Assembly: GCF_023283985.1 (NCBI RefSeq)
Contig: NZ_JAKIKU010000013.1
Coordinates: forward strand, 1 to 64,000
Length of the DNA stretch: 64,000 bases
Source: Shewanella electrodiphila
GTDB taxonomy: Bacteria > Pseudomonadota > Gammaproteobacteria > Enterobacterales > Shewanellaceae
Direction of reading: 5' to 3'
In this document: piece by piece, positions 24,332-33,535 of the stretch
Layout of the letters: each line of letters begins with the position of its first letter
How positions within the stretch are numbered: position 1 is the first letter of the stretch
Made by a program: the position numbers and the translations under genes
The notes under the pieces: generated by a model
The model's database searches: none
What the model saw: only the letters and a program-made list of their open reading frames with translations
What the model was told of the DNA's origin: nothing

Positions 24332-26239
24332 TTAAGCGCATTCAGCAAGGTAAACTTTATTTCTTCCTGAAAATTTGGCTTGGTAAAGCGCATCATCTGC
24401 CTGTTTAACTAATGTCGTTAGTGCTGTATGGCTGTCGCTTAGCACTGCAACTCCTAGGCTCACGGTGAACTCGACAGTCTCATCATCAAATTGAAATGAT
24501 TGAGATGCTATTCCATTGCGTAATCGGTCTGCAATGTTAAATGCTTCTTCTTTATTGGTATTTTCAAGAATGATTAAAAACTCTTCGCCACCAATACGTC
24601 CTACGAGATCATGCTTTTTAAGCCAGCTTTTTGCTCGTTTAGCGGCTGCATCAATCGCTAAATCACCAATATGGTGACCATATTGGTCATTGATCGATTT
24701 AAAGTTGTCGATATCAAAAATAATCACAGCGACAGGTTGGTGCTTCTTCCAGGCTTTTTCTACGATTTTTTGACCGATTTGAAAAGTATGACCACGGTTT
24801 GCAAGCCCCGTTAAAAAATCGGTTTGCGCCCTTACTTTTAAAGATTTTCTCGAAAAAAGTAAAAACAATACTATGCTAGCTAGAACAACCAGAATGACGA
24901 TGAACAAGCTCATTTTAAGCTCATTGATACGTTCTTTATCTTTTACTGATGCCCAATTCAATTCATTGATGGCTAACTTATTTGCCAGTAATTCATTCTC
25001 AAAATCGGCAATTTTTGAATTATGCTCCAGCGAATTACTCACCACTTTGTTATCGATAACACTTTGATTAACTTTTCTCTCTATATCAATAACTTCAAAC
25101 AGTTTACTTGCCGCGATAACAGGCTTATTTTCATCCAGTGCGATAATGGCATCGGCCTTTAGAAACATTGCTTTCATATTGGCGGCAAAGCGCTTGTTTA
25201 ATCGAAACGTTCTTGCAGCTTCAGCAGCTTTTTTAGCATCGCCACTTTTAAAATAGGCCAAGGCTAAATACAAATAATTACTGGAGATAAAATACTTTTC
25301 TTTTGTGGTGTGCTCTAAGGAAACCGCATTTTCTAAATGGAATATAGCTTGTTGATAATTTTGAGTCCGTAATGCAATACGTCCTGCATTTAAATGAGCA
25401 AAAAACAGTAAATCTTTGGTTTCATCAACCATATTTGCTAGGGCAAATTGTGCTTCAATGCTCTTACGCGCTTTGTCCCAATCAGCTAACTTAATCGCTT
25501 GGCTGACCATGTTATGTTGCATGTTAAACATATCTTCAATGTCATTAATGCTTTGCCAGGTTTGATACGCTTTTTCAAAATTTTCATAGCCTCTTTGATG
25601 TAAGCCTACGCTCCGATATAAACTGCCTGTTGCGTTATAAATCATCGCTTTACGATGTACATTGAGATTCTCACTCTTATCAATAATCAGCATGGCTTCA
25701 TCAAGTAAGGCAATCCCTTGATAAACAGTTTCAGGCTCACTGTAACAAAATGCATTTTGAGTTAAGGTTTTTGCGAGTAGTTCAGAGTTGTTATGTTGGC
25801 GGGCATAAATAAGCGCTTGTTTTCTATCGGCACAATACACAGCAGGATCATTGCTTTGTAAATACAAAGCAAAGGACTTTTCTAAATGACTATCAATAAG
25901 TACATCAGTAATTGGCAGATACTTTACTAATGCAACGCCTTTGTCATAACTGGCAATGGCTTTATCCAATTCACGAGCTTTTTCATATAATTGACCATAG
26001 AGAAACCACACTTTGGCTTGCTGCTCTGGTTTCAAGCCGTTATTTCCCAGACCAAACTGATCTAATAACGCTATACCTTCTTGAGGGCTAACAGATAAAG
26101 CTGACTCTTCTAATATATCTAGACTGTTTATATCATGAGAATTTATATCACGAGAATTTAAATCACGAGAATTTGCAACTCCACTTGCACTGAATGCAAA
26201 AATGGCACAACACAGCCATACTCGCCAATTTTGCTTCAT
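24332..26239 (-). CDS. Periplasmic TPR-GGDEF diguanylate cyclase
   Basis: The 635-residue protein starts with a signal peptide (about 1-24). A low-complexity stretch follows with repeated SRD/LNSRDI/NSHDI units encoded by a DNA tandem repeat. Then come about 400 residues of TPR-like helical repeats, a membrane helix around 440-460 (SLFIVILVVLASIVLFLLF) and a cytoplasmic GGDEF domain with GRIGGEEFLIILEN. The active site is intact. The expected I-site position reads KKHD, so the I-site is absent and feedback inhibition may be lacking. TPR-GGDEF proteins sense through protein contacts in the periplasm; the partner is unknown. Confidence 0.88.
   Translation of the reverse strand: MKQNWRVWLCCAIFAFSASGVANSRDLNSRDINSHDINSLDILEESALSVSPQEGIALLDQFGLGNNGLKPEQQAKVWFLYGQLYEKARELDKAIASYDKGVALVKYLPITDVLIDSHLEKSFALYLQSNDPAVYCADRKQALIYARQHNNSELLAKTLTQNAFCYSEPETVYQGIALLDEAMLIIDKSENLNVHRKAMIYNATGSLYRSVGLHQRGYENFEKAYQTWQSINDIEDMFNMQHNMVSQAIKLADWDKARKSIEAQFALANMVDETKDLLFFAHLNAGRIALRTQNYQQAIFHLENAVSLEHTTKEKYFISSNYLYLALAYFKSGDAKKAAEAARTFRLNKRFAANMKAMFLKADAIIALDENKPVIAASKLFEVIDIERKVNQSVIDNKVVSNSLEHNSKIADFENELLANKLAINELNWASVKDKERINELKMSLFIVILVVLASIVLFLLFSRKSLKVRAQTDFLTGLANRGHTFQIGQKIVEKAWKKHQPVAVIIFDIDNFKSINDQYGHHIGDLAIDAAAKRAKSWLKKHDLVGRIGGEEFLIILENTNKEEAFNIADRLRNGIASQSFQFDDETVEFTVSLGVAVLSDSHTALTTLVKQADDALYQAKFSGRNKVYLAECA
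26129..26174. repeat. In-frame 15-bp tandem repeat inside the TPR-GGDEF gene
   Basis: About three copies of tatatcacgagaatt. The unit is a multiple of three, so gains and losses keep the frame and change the number of five-residue units just after the signal peptide. Confidence 0.85.
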
Positions 26240-26624
26240 TTAAAATCCCTATCCATCTCAATCCACTAACCCTTTAGCAGTATATCTATTTCAAGCCAAC
26301 ATAGCATTCCATTAAAGGTAGAATATTGATTTAAAGAAATATTTGTGACGTATAGTTACATATGGAACAAAAATAATTACTGCTTCTAACGTAAAAATAT
26401 GACTCTCGTGAATGAATAAAAATATCTAGACTCGGCTTTCATTAGACCTCATTGTAAGCCTCGATTGATTTTAATATTTTTGGAGTGTTTCAGTATTAAC
26501 ATGCTGCCAAATAGAGATGTTAAATGCTTATATGAAGTGCTTATGCTCAATGCTTATGTGCAATGTTTATGTGCAATGCTTTTGTAAATTGCTTAATCGT
26601 ACATAGATCAAAAGCTATTTGGCA
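26240..26624. other. Intergenic region with a degenerate tandem repeat
   Basis: This 385-base stretch is upstream of the TPR-GGDEF gene and downstream of a LysR gene. Positions 26525-26592 hold about five degenerate 12-13-bp units of the form atgcttatgtgca. Nothing else was recognised. Confidence 0.6.
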
Positions 26625-27494
26625 TTATGCGGTCGCTAGGGTTAACTGCTGGCTAATGGCATCTAAGCACACTTTGACACTCAGTGGCATTCTATTGTCA
26701 AAGGGGTGTAAGCCATAGACACTATTTAACGCTAATTTCTGCCCCAGAAAAACTTCACATAACGCATGTTCAGACTTGGAAAAATAAAAATCTGGCACTA
26801 TTCCTATACCGCTTCCTGATTGGATTAACGCTAAGCAAGTATGAAATGAGTTAGCAATACAGTGTGCTTGTGCTTGATAATGCCAAATTAATTTTTCTGA
26901 ATTGATAAATTGATGGCTAATAGTTTTACTTTGCCATGAATTGGCGACATAGGGTAAAACTTGCCACGCCTTTGATTCAATAAGTGTTTTGTTGCCAACA
27001 AGTACATCTCTAAACTCGCCAATGCGTTTTTGCTTCAAGTTACTTGATGGTGACTGGCCAACTCGAATCGCTAAGTCAATGTCTTCATTTACCAAATCCA
27101 AATGTTGGTCATGACTAATTAACTCTGGTTTTAATTGAGGATATTGCACTAACAGTTGTGTAATAGCAGGAGCAACGAGGGTTTCCATAAGCGCATTGGG
27201 TGCCGTTATTCTTACTTTACCTTGAGGCACATTCTTTGTTTCCTCAGCTTCGAGCCATGCGTCACTGGCGATCTGATTTATCGTTTTACATTGTTGATAA
27301 AACTGCTCACCTGCAGCGGTCAGAGCTTGCTTTCTAGTGGTGCGTTTTAACAATATGATGCCCAGAGAGGCTTCCAAGGATTTTAAATGCTGGCTTACCA
27401 CTGACTTTGATACTTCTAACGCTTCAGCTGCGGCGGTAATCGAGCCCATCTCAACAATATGAGCAAATACTGACATTTGTCGTAATCTAGACAT
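26625..27494 (-). CDS. LysR-family transcriptional regulator
   Basis: This 289-residue protein has a standard N-terminal helix-turn-helix (ITAAAEALEVSKSVVSQHLK, then LLKRTTRKQALT) and a substrate-binding domain. It is divergent from a small SnoaL-like gene 112 bases away, the classic LysR arrangement with its target. The effector is unknown. Confidence 0.88.
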   Translation of the reverse strand: MSRLRQMSVFAHIVEMGSITAAAEALEVSKSVVSQHLKSLEASLGIILLKRTTRKQALTAAGEQFYQQCKTINQIASDAWLEAEETKNVPQGKVRITAPNALMETLVAPAITQLLVQYPQLKPELISHDQHLDLVNEDIDLAIRVGQSPSSNLKQKRIGEFRDVLVGNKTLIESKAWQVLPYVANSWQSKTISHQFINSEKLIWHYQAQAHCIANSFHTCLALIQSGSGIGIVPDFYFSKSEHALCEVFLGQKLALNSVYGLHPFDNRMPLSVKVCLDAISQQLTLATA

Positions 27495-27606
27495 TTATTG
27501 TTCTATTTAACTTAACAGTGAACATCAATATAGCTGTTTTTCAGAGCTAATGATAAGACTAATCTAGATCTCAATGACGAAATAACAGCTTATCAAGGAA
27601 CCTCAA

Positions 27607-28002
27607 ATGACAAATAACACGATTACTGGCACTGACAACGCAATATTAGCCGCATGCAAAAAAGGGATTGCTGCATGGCAAGTCGCATTTAACCATCAAG
27701 ATGCCAAGGCTTGTGCAGCTCAATATCAACAAAACTGCATTATGACAGCACGTCCATTTGGTGTATTTGAAGGGCGCGAAGCTATTGAAGCTTTTTGGCA
27801 AGGTATTATGGACCAAGGTTTTAACCAAGTTGACTACACTCAAGTGACTTGGGAAGCTGAAGGCGAAAGTGGCTATATTTTAACCTCGCAATGGACAATG
27901 AATAAAGCTTTTGGTGTTGTACATCGCGAACTTTGGGTTGTTGAAGCAGACGGACGCGCTAGACTCGCTAGCGACGAATTTGAAGTACAAGGCGAGCGCT
28001 AA
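27607..28002 (+). CDS. SnoaL/NTF2-like (DUF4440-type) protein
   Basis: The 131-residue single-domain protein has the cone-shaped NTF2-like fold pattern: an N-terminal helix with WQVAFNHQDAKACAAQY, then TARPFGVFEGREAIEAFW and HRELWVVEADGRARLASDEF. Such proteins are isomerases, dehydratases or ligand binders; no catalytic residues can be assigned. It is divergent from a LysR gene that probably controls it. A weak hairpin (28069-28102) follows. Confidence 0.8.
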   Translation: MTNNTITGTDNAILAACKKGIAAWQVAFNHQDAKACAAQYQQNCIMTARPFGVFEGREAIEAFWQGIMDQGFNQVDYTQVTWEAEGESGYILTSQWTMNKAFGVVHRELWVVEADGRARLASDEFEVQGER

Positions 28003-28139
28003 ACATCATGCTAACTGTTTATCTCCGTTGATGAATGCAGCTAACATGATTGACAACTCATCGATTCACAACCTTTCCCTTAACTTTGAGGGAAAGAGTT
28101 GTTTAGCTTTATTAATGCCTCAGTTGGTTGCAGTTTAAA

Positions 28140-28919
28140 CTATTTCATTGCAGCTTTTACATACACATCAAAACGGTTTTTCTTCTGCGCTAATACCATG
28201 CTAGGTTTTACCCCATCTAAATCTTCTGCATAGTCAGGCCGCTTAACCACAACACGTTTTGTTGCCAGTGCCTGAGCAGGCTTTAATAGTCCGTCAGCAT
28301 CTAAGTCTGCACCCACTAAGGTTTGAAACACGCGCATTTCTTTTTTTACTAACGCCGACTTCTCGCGATGTGGATACATAGGATCAAGATAGACGACATC
28401 GATTGCTTCACCTGATTGCGCTGCTGCATCGGCTAAAGCCTCAATGCTTGAACCATGGAATAAACTCATGCGAGCAAGCATCCATTCACCAATTTCAGCA
28501 TCTTCATAGGCGCGGCGAAGACCATCTTCAAGTAATGCTGCCACCACAGGGTGACGCTCAACCATAATCACTTTGCAACCTAAACTGGCAAGCACAAACG
28601 CATCACGGCCTAAACCGGCAGTGCCATCCACTACCGTCGGCGTCACGCCTTGCTTAAGTCCCACTGCTTTTGCAATAGTTTGACCGCGACCGCCACCGAA
28701 TTTACGTCGATGAGCAACGGCACCAGAGACAAAATCAACACTGATCCCATCGAGTTTTGGCTCGTCGCGTTTATGTAAACTCAAGGTGTTGTGTTCAAAA
28801 CGCAGCTCAAAATCCGCTTCTTTGTCCCACACTAATCCCCAACGCTCAGTAATATCGATGAGAGAAGGATATTGTTGATTAAAAAAGATAGGTATTTGCA
28901 AAGGGATCCCGACAGTCAA
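28140..28919 (-). CDS. rsmJ: 16S rRNA m2G1516 methyltransferase RsmJ
   Basis: The gene starts with TTG at 28919, five bases after AGGA. The 259-residue protein has the SAM-binding stretch [20 protein letters not shown], the acidic [17 protein letters not shown] loop region and the catalytic-type [33 protein letters not shown]-like sequence before it is typical of RsmJ (YhiQ). It modifies the 3' minor domain of 16S rRNA. It is divergent from rlmJ, another rRNA methyltransferase. Confidence 0.93.
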   Translation of the reverse strand: MTVGIPLQIPIFFNQQYPSLIDITERWGLVWDKEADFELRFEHNTLSLHKRDEPKLDGISVDFVSGAVAHRRKFGGGRGQTIAKAVGLKQGVTPTVVDGTAGLGRDAFVLASLGCKVIMVERHPVVAALLEDGLRRAYEDAEIGEWMLARMSLFHGSSIEALADAAAQSGEAIDVVYLDPMYPHREKSALVKKEMRVFQTLVGADLDADGLLKPAQALATKRVVVKRPDYAEDLDGVKPSMVLAQKKNRFDVYVKAAMK

Positions 28920-29040
28920 AGTGATTCCTGTTTATTATGCCAAAAGCCTGCGGCAGTGAATACCTATACCTGATGCCATAGAAAACTTATAATGCAGCTA
29001 TTACACAGCATTTTGCTGTTCAAATAAGTTGGGATCTCTC

Positions 29041-29883
29041 ATGTTAAGTTATCGTCACGGTTATCACGCTGGCAATTATGCTGATGTACTCAAGCACACA
29101 ATGCTGCTTCAAGTGCTTAAATTGATGCACAAAAAAGATAAGCCTATGGCCTATATTGACTCCCATGCTGGCGCGGGAGGTTATGCGTTAACTGATGAGT
29201 TTTCGAAGAAAACGGGTGAATACTTAGATGGTGTCGCCAAACTTTGGGAACGAGATGATTTACCTGAACCTTTGCAGCAGTATATTGAAGATGTAAAACA
29301 CTTTAATCAAGGTGAAGAAGAGTTAGCGTTTTACCCAGGCTCACCGGCTTTTGTTGACATGAACATGCGCGAAAAAGATCGCATGGTATTGCATGAATTA
29401 CACGGCACCGACTTTGCTTCATTAGATGAGCAATTTAGTAACGACCGACATGTTCGCGTGATTAAAGGTGATGGTTTAAAAGGTTTGATTGCTGCAGTGC
29501 CACCACTAGAGCGCCGTGCTGTCGCGCTGATCGACCCAAGCTATGAAATGAAAACAGACTATCAAGATGTTGCTCATGCCATCATCAAAGCCCATAAACG
29601 TTTTGCAACGGGTGTTTATATGCTTTGGTATCCAGTTGTAGATAGAGCGCAAACAGAAGCGATGCTAAAGATTTTGACTGACAGTGGCATTAAGCATCAA
29701 CTGCGAATTGAACAGTCAATTACTCCTGATAATAATGTGTTTGGCATGACAGCAGCGGGCTTATGGGTGATTAATCCACCATGGAAATTAGATATCGCGG
29801 CTAAAGAAACCTTAGACTATTTAGAGCGCTGTCTTGGTAAAAGTGGCGGTAAAACCGTTGTGAAATTAGAAGTGCCAGAATAA
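29041..29883 (+). CDS. rlmJ: 23S rRNA m6A2030 methyltransferase RlmJ
   Basis: The start MLSYRHGYHAGNYADVLKH is the conserved beginning of RlmJ (YhiR), so ATG 29041 is preferred over an upstream ATG at 29029. The 280-residue protein has DSHAGAGGY for SAM binding and LIDPSYEMKTDY with the DPPY-like catalytic motif in the form DPSY. It methylates N6 of A2030 in 23S rRNA. A hairpin terminator follows. Confidence 0.94.
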   Translation: MLSYRHGYHAGNYADVLKHTMLLQVLKLMHKKDKPMAYIDSHAGAGGYALTDEFSKKTGEYLDGVAKLWERDDLPEPLQQYIEDVKHFNQGEEELAFYPGSPAFVDMNMREKDRMVLHELHGTDFASLDEQFSNDRHVRVIKGDGLKGLIAAVPPLERRAVALIDPSYEMKTDYQDVAHAIIKAHKRFATGVYMLWYPVVDRAQTEAMLKILTDSGIKHQLRIEQSITPDNNVFGMTAAGLWVINPPWKLDIAAKETLDYLERCLGKSGGKTVVKLEVPE

Positions 29884-29893
29884 TTTCAACTAG

Positions 29894-29935
29894 ATGAGCT
29901 TAAACCGCTCTTTTAATGGTTTAAGCTCAATTAAA
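29894..29935 (+). terminator. Terminator after rlmJ
   Basis: gagcttaaacc / ggtttaagctc hairpin (29896-29928); the following U-run is weak (aattaaaa). Confidence 0.6.
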
Positions 29936-29971
29936 AACCATGTCATATTTGCATAAGCACGACTCAGTTTA

Positions 29972-30241
29972 TCAGCTTGTATAAGGTTTCAATTGGCATT
30001 CGTCATCACTCGAACGAAAAATAGAGCCCAAAATAGCAGATATAACCCCCTCTTGAGCATCTTTATTTTTACTCAAAGATGCTGTAGCCCCCGGCCTAGC
30101 TTCTCGCTCTTCACGTTCTTTAGCACTGTCATGCGCTCCCTGAACAAAGTCACAGGTCGCATTTTTTGCAGTCATTGATGAGCACCCACTAATACCAAAT
30201 AACATAACCAATACTAAACTAGCGATGAATATCCTTTTCAT
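29972..30241 (-). CDS. Small lipoprotein
   Basis: The start MKRIFIASL at 30241 follows GAGGA. The 89-residue precursor has a lipobox (LFGISGC), giving a mature lipoprotein of about 70 residues. The mature part is charged (SAKEREEREARPG) and has two further cysteines, which could form a disulphide. No family was recognised. It follows the M28 peptidase gene by 24 bases and may be co-transcribed. Confidence 0.7.
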   Translation of the reverse strand: MKRIFIASLVLVMLFGISGCSSMTAKNATCDFVQGAHDSAKEREEREARPGATASLSKNKDAQEGVISAILGSIFRSSDDECQLKPYTS

Positions 30242-30265
30242 ATTTATCCTCAATAAATCATATTG

Positions 30266-31639
30266 TTAAAACGCACCAGCCGCTCCAGGAAATACCACAG
30301 GGCTAGTGTTGCCGTCTTTACCCACGGCAGCTACGCCATAAAGATAATTATCTATGACCATATTCTTTAGTATAAATTCACTCACATTGCCAACATAACG
30401 GCTAAGAGTCCATTCAGATTCTGTGGTTAAGCGCCAATAAACACGATAGCCCACCACAGCTTTATCTTTAATGGCATCCCACTGTATTTTAGTGTTTGGC
30501 TGCATAATGCCTTCAATCTTCACCCCCGTTGGCGGCGCAGGCGCCCATGCCATTGAAGCCAAACTGATCGCATTTAATGCTGTTAACTTAGCATTAAAGT
30601 CAAAATCGACTCCTTCAATCACATCGCCGTATTCAATGCCATTTTCAGTGCGTAAGTCTTGGTGTTGACGGTCGTAATGTTCATTGGTTTCCATCACTCT
30701 AACCGCTGGTAAACCCGCTTTGTTAAAGGGCAAGTGGTGTCCACCACGGCCAAAACGATCTAGACGATAAACCAGCATTACATCTAAATTGGTCATGTAC
30801 TGATCTGCTAAAGATTTAATGTTACGAGCTAAATTACGCGATGCAGAATCATTTTCGCCACCACTAAAATAACGCTCTTTCGCTTCTTCTTTGGTTTCAG
30901 CAATACGCACACCTTCAGAAAACACTCTAACGGTTGAATTATTGATAACGCCATTTATGCCAGCAATATTGCCGATCATGTCGTTATTCAACACAGCTTG
31001 AACCTGCCAATCATGCTTATTAGCATAATTAATCAGTACATCGCCGCCATATAAGCCTTGTTCTTCTCCTGAAAGCGCTGCATAAACAATCGTGCCATTA
31101 AATTGGTATTGCGATAATACGCGCGCAGCTTCTAACGCACCTGCCACGCCCGAGGCATTATCGTTCGCACCTGGTGAATCTGAAGTAAAGTCCATCGGGT
31201 CAGTAACCCGTGAGTCAATATCACCACTCATCATCACTACACGATTGGGATCTGTTTTACCTCTTTGTATTGCAAATACATTGACCACCTCAGTGGGTTC
31301 AGGAATACGTTTACCGCTAACGGTTTCTCCTACCATCACCACTTCAAGGCAACCGCCACAATCAGCAGAAATACGCTCAAACTCATCTTTAATCCAGCGT
31401 CTTGCCGCACCAATCCCACGGCTATCTGACTGAGTTTCAGACAAAGTATGACGTGTACCAAAACTCACCAGTTTAGCCACATCATCATGTAGTCGTTCGG
31501 CTTTTGGCGCAGTGGCAATATCGTATAAACGAAGATCTTCTTGCGAAGGTGCTGGCGCGGCGCTCGCTCCAAAACTGATTAATGACATCAGTCCGAAAAC
31601 TGATGCAACTGTTTTAGTTAACTGTAATTGTGGTTTCAT
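30266..31639 (-). CDS. Secreted M28-family peptidase (aminopeptidase-like)
   Basis: The 457-residue precursor has a signal peptide ending FGASAAPAP. The peptidase domain shows DSPGANDNASGVAGALEAAR (metal Asp), LSGEEQGLYGG (catalytic and metal Glu) and a late ETNEHYDRQHQD. The first metal ligand region, usually GHxDSR, reads SGDIDSRVTD, so Asp stands in place of the first His. A C-terminal fibronectin-III-like domain (about 365-457) begins PPTGVKIEGI. It should act in the periplasm or outside the cell on peptides, if the altered site still binds two zinc ions. Confidence 0.85.
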   Translation of the reverse strand: MKPQLQLTKTVASVFGLMSLISFGASAAPAPSQEDLRLYDIATAPKAERLHDDVAKLVSFGTRHTLSETQSDSRGIGAARRWIKDEFERISADCGGCLEVVMVGETVSGKRIPEPTEVVNVFAIQRGKTDPNRVVMMSGDIDSRVTDPMDFTSDSPGANDNASGVAGALEAARVLSQYQFNGTIVYAALSGEEQGLYGGDVLINYANKHDWQVQAVLNNDMIGNIAGINGVINNSTVRVFSEGVRIAETKEEAKERYFSGGENDSASRNLARNIKSLADQYMTNLDVMLVYRLDRFGRGGHHLPFNKAGLPAVRVMETNEHYDRQHQDLRTENGIEYGDVIEGVDFDFNAKLTALNAISLASMAWAPAPPTGVKIEGIMQPNTKIQWDAIKDKAVVGYRVYWRLTTESEWTLSRYVGNVSEFILKNMVIDNYLYGVAAVGKDGNTSPVVFPGAAGAF

Positions 31640-31647
31640 AGTTTCCT

Positions 31648-32976
31648 CTAACTTTGCAGTGCAGCGCGATAACGTTTTAGTAATATTTTGACTCGCTCTA
31701 CATAGGCTTGTGTTTCAGGATAAGGCGGTATGCCTTGGTATTTACTTACTGTTGTTGGGCCAGCGTTATAAGCGGCGCAAGCAAGATCAATATCATTATC
31801 AAACCGGTTGAGTAAGTAAGCTAAATATTGACTGCCGCCCCAAATATTTTGTTTGATATCAAAGGCATCACTAACACCTAATTCTTTTGCTGTCGCAGGC
31901 ATTAATTGCATTAGGCCAATAGCCCCCACTTTTGAGCGAGCTTTGGCATTAAAGGCTGACTCAGCATGAATGACCGCACGAATTAACGCAGGATCTAATT
32001 GAAACTGCTCAGCGGCATCGGTAACAAAGTCGGCATGTTTAAAAGTAAATAATGGAATGCTATGCCAATCGACCTGGGAGTTGACCTGACACGCAAAACA
32101 ATCATAAAGCAGCACTTCAAAGTCTACAGAGTCAGGCACTATGTTTGAAAACGTTGTAATACCACCTTGCTCATATTGATAAATTTTACGCTTCGCTTTG
32201 GTTTTACCTTGAGATAAATTTGTTGTAGAAAAAGAGGCCGTTTTATTGGGTTTAACCCAAGTTTTTTTAGGCTTAGAAACCACTGATGTTGCCGGAGAAA
32301 GTTGAACACCTTTAGTTTCAATAACTTTCGTTTCAAGAATTGGCGCTTCAATAATTGGCGCTTCGACGACTTTAGGTTGTAACACCAACATGGGTTTTGG
32401 TGATTCACTTGCTAGTGCAACAACAGAAGGATGAAGCACTTGCTGCTTTTTCGGCTTTAACTGCAATCGACTTTCAACATCCTTTGTAGATGAATTTTGC
32501 GTTGGTAACACCACTATCGGAGCTAATAGCACTTGCTGTGATTTAGTTTGCTTTACAGACTCTAGCTGTACTTGAGCCACTTTGTTGGGTTTGATGTGTT
32601 CTGTTACTGATTGCGAAAACTGCTTTTGCGGCTTAACTGTTTCAACATAGTGATATTGCTTAGTTGGTTTAGATGGCTTAGTTGGTTTAGATGACTGAGA
32701 TGTCAGAGTTGGTTTAGATTCTTTTAGTGTATTTTCTTCAGGCGAATCGGTGAAGTTAATATCACCAGCTACTGCAGTAGTTGGTGATAAGGTTAGCAAA
32801 GCCTTTTGCTGCTGTTTGCGCTCTAAATCAACTGCAGCGGGTTTCATACTGAGTTTTGATTTAGGCGTTGTAGAGTCTGACGTAGCGCTATCATTCGCCA
32901 GCACAGGGTTGATCATGACAGTTAATACTGCAATAAACATGCTTAAGCTTTTGATTAAAAACTGTATTTTTCTCAT
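31648..32976 (-). CDS. Lytic transglycosylase with SLT domain and long linker
   Basis: The 442-residue precursor has a signal peptide, then about 230 residues of Lys/Pro/Ser/Thr-rich linker with repeats such as SKPTKPSKPTKQ. The catalytic SLT domain lies in the last ~130 residues: HAESAFNAKARSKVGAIGLM with the catalytic Glu, then QLMPATAKELGV and AAYNAGPTTVSKYQG. It cleaves peptidoglycan in the periplasm. The basic linker may span or bind the cell wall. It sits 8 bases upstream of the M28 peptidase gene, so the two are probably co-transcribed. Confidence 0.9.
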   Translation of the reverse strand: MRKIQFLIKSLSMFIAVLTVMINPVLANDSATSDSTTPKSKLSMKPAAVDLERKQQQKALLTLSPTTAVAGDINFTDSPEENTLKESKPTLTSQSSKPTKPSKPTKQYHYVETVKPQKQFSQSVTEHIKPNKVAQVQLESVKQTKSQQVLLAPIVVLPTQNSSTKDVESRLQLKPKKQQVLHPSVVALASESPKPMLVLQPKVVEAPIIEAPILETKVIETKGVQLSPATSVVSKPKKTWVKPNKTASFSTTNLSQGKTKAKRKIYQYEQGGITTFSNIVPDSVDFEVLLYDCFACQVNSQVDWHSIPLFTFKHADFVTDAAEQFQLDPALIRAVIHAESAFNAKARSKVGAIGLMQLMPATAKELGVSDAFDIKQNIWGGSQYLAYLLNRFDNDIDLACAAYNAGPTTVSKYQGIPPYPETQAYVERVKILLKRYRAALQS

Positions 32977-33535
32977 TATGTTTAAACTGTAAAATCCTAA
33001 TGCTCAAGCTTATGAAGCTCTATTTCTTTATTATTCAAGGTAATACCGAGCTCAGTTCACCTATTGTTATTGTTCATAATAGTCATATTTTGAACCAAAG
33101 TTCACCTTTAATAGCGTAACAAGCAGTGTTTTTTTATTGCGCACTTTTTTACAATCCATTCAAAAACCGGATAAAAAGAAGGGGTTAAACCAGTAAAAAA
33201 AGCAACTTTACAATTAACAGTCAATGAATTGCTTTATATACAACTAAATAATGAACAAATCCCCCACAAACTAAATTTTACCGTTAAATAACAGCATTAT
33301 AACCACAAACTGTTGTGAGTGTTTTTTATACCAGCTTACAAAAAAATCATCACGATATAGGCTATTTTATCTTGGTTGAGTTGTGATAAAGTTAACTTCA
33401 ATGAATAATGGTTGTTAAGTTATTTTTATCAACTTTTTCATCGTTAATTTAAGCTTAATTTAAAATAAATACGCTAGGCTGTAACTTGGCAAAATCTCAA
33501 ACACATAATAATTAAGCCAAGCTAAAGGGAAGATC
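32977..33535. other. Intergenic region between divergent genes
   Basis: This 559-base A+T-rich region holds the promoters of the transglycosylase operon and of abgT. Homopolymer runs and a GGGAAG site before the abgT start are visible. No riboswitch or strong palindrome was recognised. Confidence 0.45.

Noticed and set aside
28069-28102. Terminator after the SnoaL-like gene
   Set aside because: The hairpin is clear (acaac..ttccct/agggaa..gttgt) but lacks a U-run, so it was not listed as a terminator.
32139-32408. Second frame inside the transglycosylase linker
   Set aside because: It is an out-of-frame shadow of a low-complexity Lys/Pro-rich coding region.
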